A stretch of DNA of 64,000 nucleotides from Desulfovermiculus halophilus DSM 18834. Its GTDB lineage: Bacteria; Desulfobacterota; Desulfovibrionia; Desulfovibrionales; Desulfothermaceae. Position numbers and translations under genes: made by a program. Shown one piece after another: positions 61,023-64,000 of this stretch; the stretch's first letter is position 1; each line of letters begins with the position of its first letter. The notes under the pieces were generated by a model. That model searched no databases, had not been told where the DNA came from, and saw only the letters and a list, made by a program, of their open reading frames with translations. The stretch lies in the NCBI RefSeq assembly GCF_000620765.1, contig NZ_JIAK01000009.1:62001-126000 (forward strand), read 5' to 3'.

Positions 61023-61546
61023 GCTTTCCCTTTGCTCAGGCCGATGTGGATGCCCCTCCTCTGAGCGCCGAGCCGGTTCAAAAGATCGTCAATATCTGCC
61101 GGGCCATGTCCCTCTGGCCTATTACGTTCGGCATAGCCTGTTGTGCCATTGAGATGATGAGCTTTGGAATGGCCAGATTCGATTCCGCCAGGTTCGGGGC
61201 AGAGGTCTTCCGACCATCCCCCCGCCAGGCCGATCTGATGATCGTGGCCGGAACCATTTCCAATAAGATGGCCCCTCTGGTCACCCGACTCTACGAGCAG
61301 ATGCCCGCTCCCAGGTGGGTGATCGCTCTGGGCAATTGCGCCATCTCGGGCGGTCCCTTTGTCTTCAAGAACCAATATGGAATCGTGGAGGGCGTGGACC
61401 AAATCATCCCTGTTGATGTCTATGTCCCGGGCTGTCCTCCCCGGCCTGAGGGATTGCTCGAAGGACTTTTTCAGCTGCAGGAAAAGATTACCGGACGCAG
61501 GTGGTGGCCCACCCCTGACCAGGCCCAGATTGCTGAAAATAAGTAA
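60998..61546 (+). CDS. nuoB: NADH-quinone oxidoreductase subunit B
   Basis: A 182-residue peripheral subunit holding cluster N2, the last electron carrier before quinone. Cysteine ligands are the pair C48/C49 in [12 protein letters not shown], one in [11 protein letters not shown] and one in [16 protein letters not shown]. The start is ATG 60998 with AAAGGAG upstream; the frame starts 7 codons earlier but lacks a site. nuoA overlaps its start. A 150-nt gap follows before nuoC. Confidence 0.97.
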   Translation: MAQEDQDIGFPFAQADVDAPPLSAEPVQKIVNICRAMSLWPITFGIACCAIEMMSFGMARFDSARFGAEVFRPSPRQADLMIVAGTISNKMAPLVTRLYEQMPAPRWVIALGNCAISGGPFVFKNQYGIVEGVDQIIPVDVYVPGCPPRPEGLLEGLFQLQEKITGRRWWPTPDQAQIAENK

Positions 61547-61696
61547 TCGGAATACCGACTTTTTGGTGACTGACCCCATATCCGCCCCAACGGCTCTGCG
61601 GGCAAAACGGGTCATGGAGCGGGCGGATGCGACCAGACGCATATCGAGCTCAAACCGGCAAGAGCCAGCCTGCGGCAGTATTAATCGGAGGAGCTG

Positions 61697-62260
61697 ATGA
61701 GCAATCCCAAGGCCACACCGGATGATTCCGCAAAGCAGAAGACAGCCTCGAAAGACAAAAAGCCCGGCGGCCCTGTATATACCGGCTACGACCAGGAGTA
61801 TTTCCTGGCCCTTGAGGATCTTCTCCAGGCCGTGCGCGTCCTGGACCAGGAGGGCTTTTTCCTCGAAGACATTTCCTGCTTGGACATCCAGGAAGGCTAC
61901 CTGGTGGTCTACCGGTTCAACCGCTTTGAGCAGCCCGGTCGAGTCGGACTGCGGGTGATTGCCGACCGTGACGACCCGCACGTCCCGTCCATCTGGGATA
62001 TATATCCCGGTGCGGCCTGGCATGAGCGGGAGTGCTTCGATTTTTTCGGCATCCGTTTCCGCGGCCACCCCAACCTCATTCCCCTTCTCCTTGATCCGGA
62101 GCACAAAGGGCCCCCGCCTCTGCTCAAAGACGAATCGAACCGCAAAGCCCTCGCTGAAATCCTTCCGGACCGGGATGTCAGTCCGGTCTCCCCCCAGAGC
62201 CGGGAATTCAGGCAGCAAATCCTCGATTGTTCCATCCAAGACCACAGGAAACAGTCATGA
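61697..62260 (+). CDS. nuoC: NADH-quinone oxidoreductase subunit C
   Basis: A 187-residue peripheral subunit. The conserved signature WHERECFDFFGIRFRGHPNLIPLLL is near residues 110-134. The N-terminus is a charged, disordered stretch (NPKATPDDSAKQKTASKDKK) not usually seen in short family members. It is a separate gene from nuoD, not fused as in E. coli. GGAGGAGCTG precedes the ATG; the stop codon overlaps the nuoD start. Confidence 0.95.
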   Translation: MSNPKATPDDSAKQKTASKDKKPGGPVYTGYDQEYFLALEDLLQAVRVLDQEGFFLEDISCLDIQEGYLVVYRFNRFEQPGRVGLRVIADRDDPHVPSIWDIYPGAAWHERECFDFFGIRFRGHPNLIPLLLDPEHKGPPPLLKDESNRKALAEILPDRDVSPVSPQSREFRQQILDCSIQDHRKQS

Positions 62261-63417
62261 CCCTGGACCTCAGACTCGACACCAGCGGCGATTTCTATGC
62301 CCAAAAGTTCCAGCCCACTCAGCGGGACGACACCCTGATTCTGAATCTGGGGCCCCAGCATCCGTCAACCCACGGCGTCCTGCGCATCCTGTGCGAGATC
62401 GACGGGGAATACATTGTCCGGGCCGAGCCCGTCCTGGGATATATCCATCGGATGCACGAAAAAATGGCCGAAGTGATGACCTACCCCCAGTATCTGCCCA
62501 ATCCGTCCAGGACGGATTATCTGCATGCCCTGGCCTGGGGATGGGCCCACGTGGGAGCGGTGGAACGCCTTATGGGCCTGGAGGTTCCGGAACGGGCCGA
62601 ATACATCCGGGTGATAACCTGCGAGCTGAACCGGATCAGTTCCCACCTCTTGTGGTGGGGCGCATATCTTCTGGACTTGGGTGCTTTTACCCCCATAATG
62701 TACGCCTTTGACGACCGGGAGAGGATCCAGGACATCCTGCAGCGGATCACCGGGTCCAGGCTGACCTATTGCTACTATCGATTTGGGGGGGTGTCCCAGG
62801 ACATTGACGACCGGTTCATCGAAGAGACCCGGACTCAATGCGCCCGGATGAAGGACCGGGCCAAGATGTTCAAGGATCTGGTCACCGACAACTTCATCCT
62901 CCGGAAAAGAGTCGAGGAAATCGGAGAGATCCCTGTAGAGACCTGCAGGAAGTACGGGGCGACCGGCCCTGTCCTTCGTGGATCGGGCCAGAAGTACGAT
63001 GTCCGCCTGGCGGAACCATATTCGGTATACGACCGTTTTGAGTACGACATACCGACCTGCGATACCTGCGACGCCATGGGCCGCTACCTGGTCCGCATGG
63101 AGGAGATGCAGCAGAGCATCGCCATCATCGAGCAGGCCCTGGACTCTCTGCCAAAGGGCAATGTCATCCACCCCAAGGCTCCCAAGCGGCCCAAGCCCCC
63201 GGCAGGCGACGTGTACTTCGCCGTCGAAGGGGCCAGAGGAAAGGTCGGCATGCACCTGGTAAGCGACGGGGGCACATCCCCCTACCGTCTGAAGCTGCGT
63301 GCGCCGGGCTTTTCCAATTTGAGCCTCTTTTCCGAGATTGCCCAGGGTACGCTCATTGCCGATGCTGTATCCATTCTGGGCAGTCTGGACCTGGTTATCC
63401 CGGAGATTGACAGATGA
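62257..63417 (+). CDS. nuoD: NADH-quinone oxidoreductase subunit D
   Basis: A 386-residue subunit that forms the quinone-binding site with NuoB. The start is ATG 62257, overlapping the nuoC stop (ATGA); an upstream in-frame ATG lies within nuoC. The N-terminal LNLGPQHPSTHGVLRILCEIDGE carries the quinone-head histidine, and PNPSRTDYLHALAWGWAHV and the ending FSEIAQGTLIADAVSILGSLD are characteristic. The middle contains the GVSQDIDDRFIEETRT region of this family. nuoH overlaps its stop. Confidence 0.96.
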   Translation: MTLDLRLDTSGDFYAQKFQPTQRDDTLILNLGPQHPSTHGVLRILCEIDGEYIVRAEPVLGYIHRMHEKMAEVMTYPQYLPNPSRTDYLHALAWGWAHVGAVERLMGLEVPERAEYIRVITCELNRISSHLLWWGAYLLDLGAFTPIMYAFDDRERIQDILQRITGSRLTYCYYRFGGVSQDIDDRFIEETRTQCARMKDRAKMFKDLVTDNFILRKRVEEIGEIPVETCRKYGATGPVLRGSGQKYDVRLAEPYSVYDRFEYDIPTCDTCDAMGRYLVRMEEMQQSIAIIEQALDSLPKGNVIHPKAPKRPKPPAGDVYFAVEGARGKVGMHLVSDGGTSPYRLKLRAPGFSNLSLFSEIAQGTLIADAVSILGSLDLVIPEIDR

Positions 63418-64000
63418 TTGACGCAATACCCGCCCCTTTCATCGTTGTTTCGGTGGGCTTGGCCGCGGTCATGGCTTTCATCGGCGCAAACGCCCTGGTC
63501 CTGGTCTACCTGGAACGAAAGATTGCCGGCTTCATCCAGCGCCGCCCCGGTCCCTACGAAGTCGGGCCCCAGGGAATCCTGCAGCCGGTGGCCGACGGAC
63601 TGAAGCTGGTCGGCAAGCAGCTTTTCACCCCCAAAGGGGCGGACGGCGTGTTGTACTGGCTGGCGCCCATGATTTCCATTGCCCCCACCCTGGTCTGCTT
63701 CTTGGTCATTCCTTTCGGCCCCCGTCTGCAGATCATCAACAGCAATGTAGGGCTGATCCTCATTCTGGCCTTTACCGGGGTCAATGTCCTCGCCCTGTGC
63801 ATCGCGGGCTGGTCCTCCCAGAACAAATACGCCCTCCTGGGAGCGGCCCGGGACATCTCCCAGTCGGTTGCCTACGAGATCCCCCTTTTGCTCTCCGTTT
63901 TGCCCATTGTCTTCATCACCGGGTCATTGAACCTGTTTGACATCGCCTCATCGCAAGGCCCATGGCCCTGGCAATGGTACGGAGCATATCAGCCTGTGGC
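63414..64000 (+). CDS. nuoH: NADH-quinone oxidoreductase subunit H, 5' part
   Basis: The frame opens at ATG 63414 (overlapping the nuoD stop by 4 nt) and runs off the right window edge, so about 195 codons are visible. The product begins MIDAIPAPFIVVSVGLAAVM and shows family blocks VYLERKIAGFIQRRPGPYEVGPQGILQPVADGLKL and ARDISQSVAYEIPLLLSVLP in a multi-helix membrane frame. NuoH forms the entry funnel for quinone under NuoD/NuoB. The order A-B-C-D-H suggests the rest of the membrane arm follows. Confidence 0.95.
   Translation, partial: MIDAIPAPFIVVSVGLAAVMAFIGANALVLVYLERKIAGFIQRRPGPYEVGPQGILQPVADGLKLVGKQLFTPKGADGVLYWLAPMISIAPTLVCFLVIPFGPRLQIINSNVGLILILAFTGVNVLALCIAGWSSQNKYALLGAARDISQSVAYEIPLLLSVLPIVFITGSLNLFDIASSQGPWPWQWYGAYQPV

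Noticed and set aside
61359-61697. Open frame overlapping the end of nuoB and the nuoB-nuoC gap
   Set aside because: Its first part is out of frame inside nuoB, and the remainder has no recognisable features.

Overview
The window looks like chromosomal DNA of an anaerobic sulfate-reducing bacterium of the order Desulfovibrionales. The diagnostic gene is dsvC/dsrC (26084-26401), which encodes the small sulfur-carrier partner of dissimilatory sulfite reductase and keeps both C-terminal cysteines. An indolepyruvate:ferredoxin oxidoreductase, a 2-hydroxyacyl-CoA dehydratase-type activase, a nuo operon and GC-rich, densely packed genes fit this. No phage, transposase or CRISPR array was seen, so it reads as core genome plus short dispersed repeats. 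The genus cannot be fixed from the sequence alone.

Region 1 (1-4977, +): a tightly overlapping 2-aminoethylphosphonate (AEP) operon: PEP mutase fused to a nucleotidyltransferase, phosphonopyruvate decarboxylase, a second nucleotidyltransferase (PntC-like) and AEP aminotransferase. The 3' end of a LicD-like phosphotransferase gene precedes it. Together these suggest that AEP is made, nucleotide-activated and placed on a surface glycan. Region 2 (5081-14288, -): CDF metal exporter, TPR-GspE/PilB ATPase, ilvC, ilvN, ilvB, DUF465, DUF167, YggT, a HAD phosphatase and an unknown protein. Region 3 (14662-22399): tatA (+), then on the minus strand two exported proteins of unknown function, miaA, coaD, rsmD, a degenerate REC-GGDEF protein, rqcH and dksA.

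Region 4 (22611-31856): a tRNA Gly-Cys-Gly unit with promoter and terminator, a methyltransferase, a YcaO-TPR protein, dsvC with its own promoter and terminator, a MoaE-like protein, a glycosyltransferase, an unknown gene apparently interrupted by a repeat, nadD, proA and a metallo-beta-lactamase hydrolase. Region 5 (31956-41457): a membrane-anchored TPR protein, iorAB with a degraded ferredoxin domain, a giant tandem-ATPase activase, a MEMO1 homologue and tlyA.

Region 6 (41613-51476, +): asmA-like, gap, dnaE, queD, dtd and a three-gene partner-switching module (response regulator-PP2C phosphatase, anti-sigma-type kinase, STAS protein). Region 7 (51483-58348): trkH-trkA, a phasin-like protein, ubiB, an HD-domain protein, tRNA-Ala and a homocysteine S-methyltransferase-like gene. 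Region 8 (58680-64000, +): ftsH and nuoA-B-C-D-H, with nuoH cut by the window edge.

Three families of short dispersed repeats fill the larger gaps between genes. One is an approximately 74-bp mosaic element with at least five copies (R1-R5). One is an approximately 112-bp hairpin element with two copies (P1, P2). One is a REP-like palindrome with three copies (S1-S3). The R family is built from three different end modules joined pairwise around one shared core. This repeat system, the YcaO-TPR/dsvC pairing, the AEP cluster and the degraded IorA ferredoxin domain are the points most worth following up.
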